This document shows positions 5,810-5,863 of a DNA stretch of 5,863 bases, piece after piece (within the stretch, counting starts at the first letter, position 1; every line of letters begins with the position of its first letter). Source of the stretch: an uncultured Collinsella sp. (lineage in GTDB: Bacteria; Actinomycetota; Coriobacteriia; Coriobacteriales; Coriobacteriaceae); NCBI GenBank assembly GCA_902472315.1, contig CABRNM010000062.1, forward strand, positions 1 to 5,863. The letters are read 5' to 3'. Position numbers and translations under genes: made by a program. The notes beneath the pieces are model-generated. The model did not search any database, was not told where the DNA came from, and worked only from the letters and a program-made list of their open reading frames with translations.

Positions 5810-5863
5810 AGTCATTGGGGACGTTCTTAAACGACTAGTCGTTTAAGAACGTCCCCAATGACT
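5810..5863. repeat. 54-bp perfect palindrome, REP-like, cut by the contig end
   Basis: The left arm (5810-5836, starting AGTCATTGGGGACG) and right arm (5837-5863, ending CGTCCCCAATGACT) are exact reverse complements, 27 bp each, centred on ACTAGT (5834-5839). The outer flank contains a second CGACTAGTC (5805-5813), so the true element probably continues as a longer nested palindrome past the last base. Short intergenic palindromes containing a TTGGGGACGTTCT-type arm resemble REP elements mobilised by IS200-like RAYT transposases. No transposase is present in the window. Ending a short-read contig in such a repeat is typical when the repeat has many genomic copies. Confidence 0.75.

Noticed and set aside
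1..5863. Search for CRISPR arrays, tRNA/rRNA genes, toxin-antitoxin pairs, phage or defence genes
   Set aside because: No regularly spaced repeats, tRNA-like cloverleaf, or proteins of these families were seen; the coding capacity is filled by six intact transport, regulatory, repair and oxidoreductase genes.

Overview
This is a 5.9-kb piece of a GC-rich bacterial chromosome, almost certainly a short-read contig. The first 16 bases are the 3' end of the Illumina TruSeq read-1 adapter, and the last 54 bases are a perfect palindrome that runs to the final base. Most start codons sit 4-6 nt after a strong AAGGAG-type ribosome binding site. The high GC, these sites and the protein set fit a Gram-positive host. 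Gut Actinobacteria of the Coriobacteriia (Collinsella-like) are my best guess, but this is an inference from style and not a species identification.

Left part (17-1579), plus strand: a short leader that looks like a class-I preQ1 riboswitch, then a VUT/YhhQ-family queuosine-precursor transporter. Ten bases later comes a small classical short-chain dehydrogenase/reductase (SDR) whose ribosome binding site overlaps the transporter's stop codon. A strong hairpin terminator closes this two-gene operon and can also terminate the convergent gene.

Middle part (1592-3308), minus strand: an EamA/DMT-type 10-helix permease followed 88 bases downstream by ung (family-1 uracil-DNA glycosylase). The permease is divergent from a LysR-type regulator (3467-4333, plus strand). 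The 158-base intergenic region is AT-rich, with dyads and a consensus -35 box, which is the usual layout for a LysR protein controlling its neighbour and itself.

Right part (4361-5863): a MATE-family multidrug/cation antiporter on the minus strand, convergent with the LysR gene across only 27 bases and without a visible terminator. Its upstream region runs into the terminal palindrome, which resembles a REP-type dispersed repeat and probably explains why the contig ends there.

All six protein genes are intact and belong to known families. I found no phage, CRISPR, toxin-antitoxin or defence genes. The most interesting points are the putative preQ1 riboswitch and the SDR that appears to share its transcript, the nested palindrome at the contig end, and the operator-like dyads between the LysR and EamA genes.
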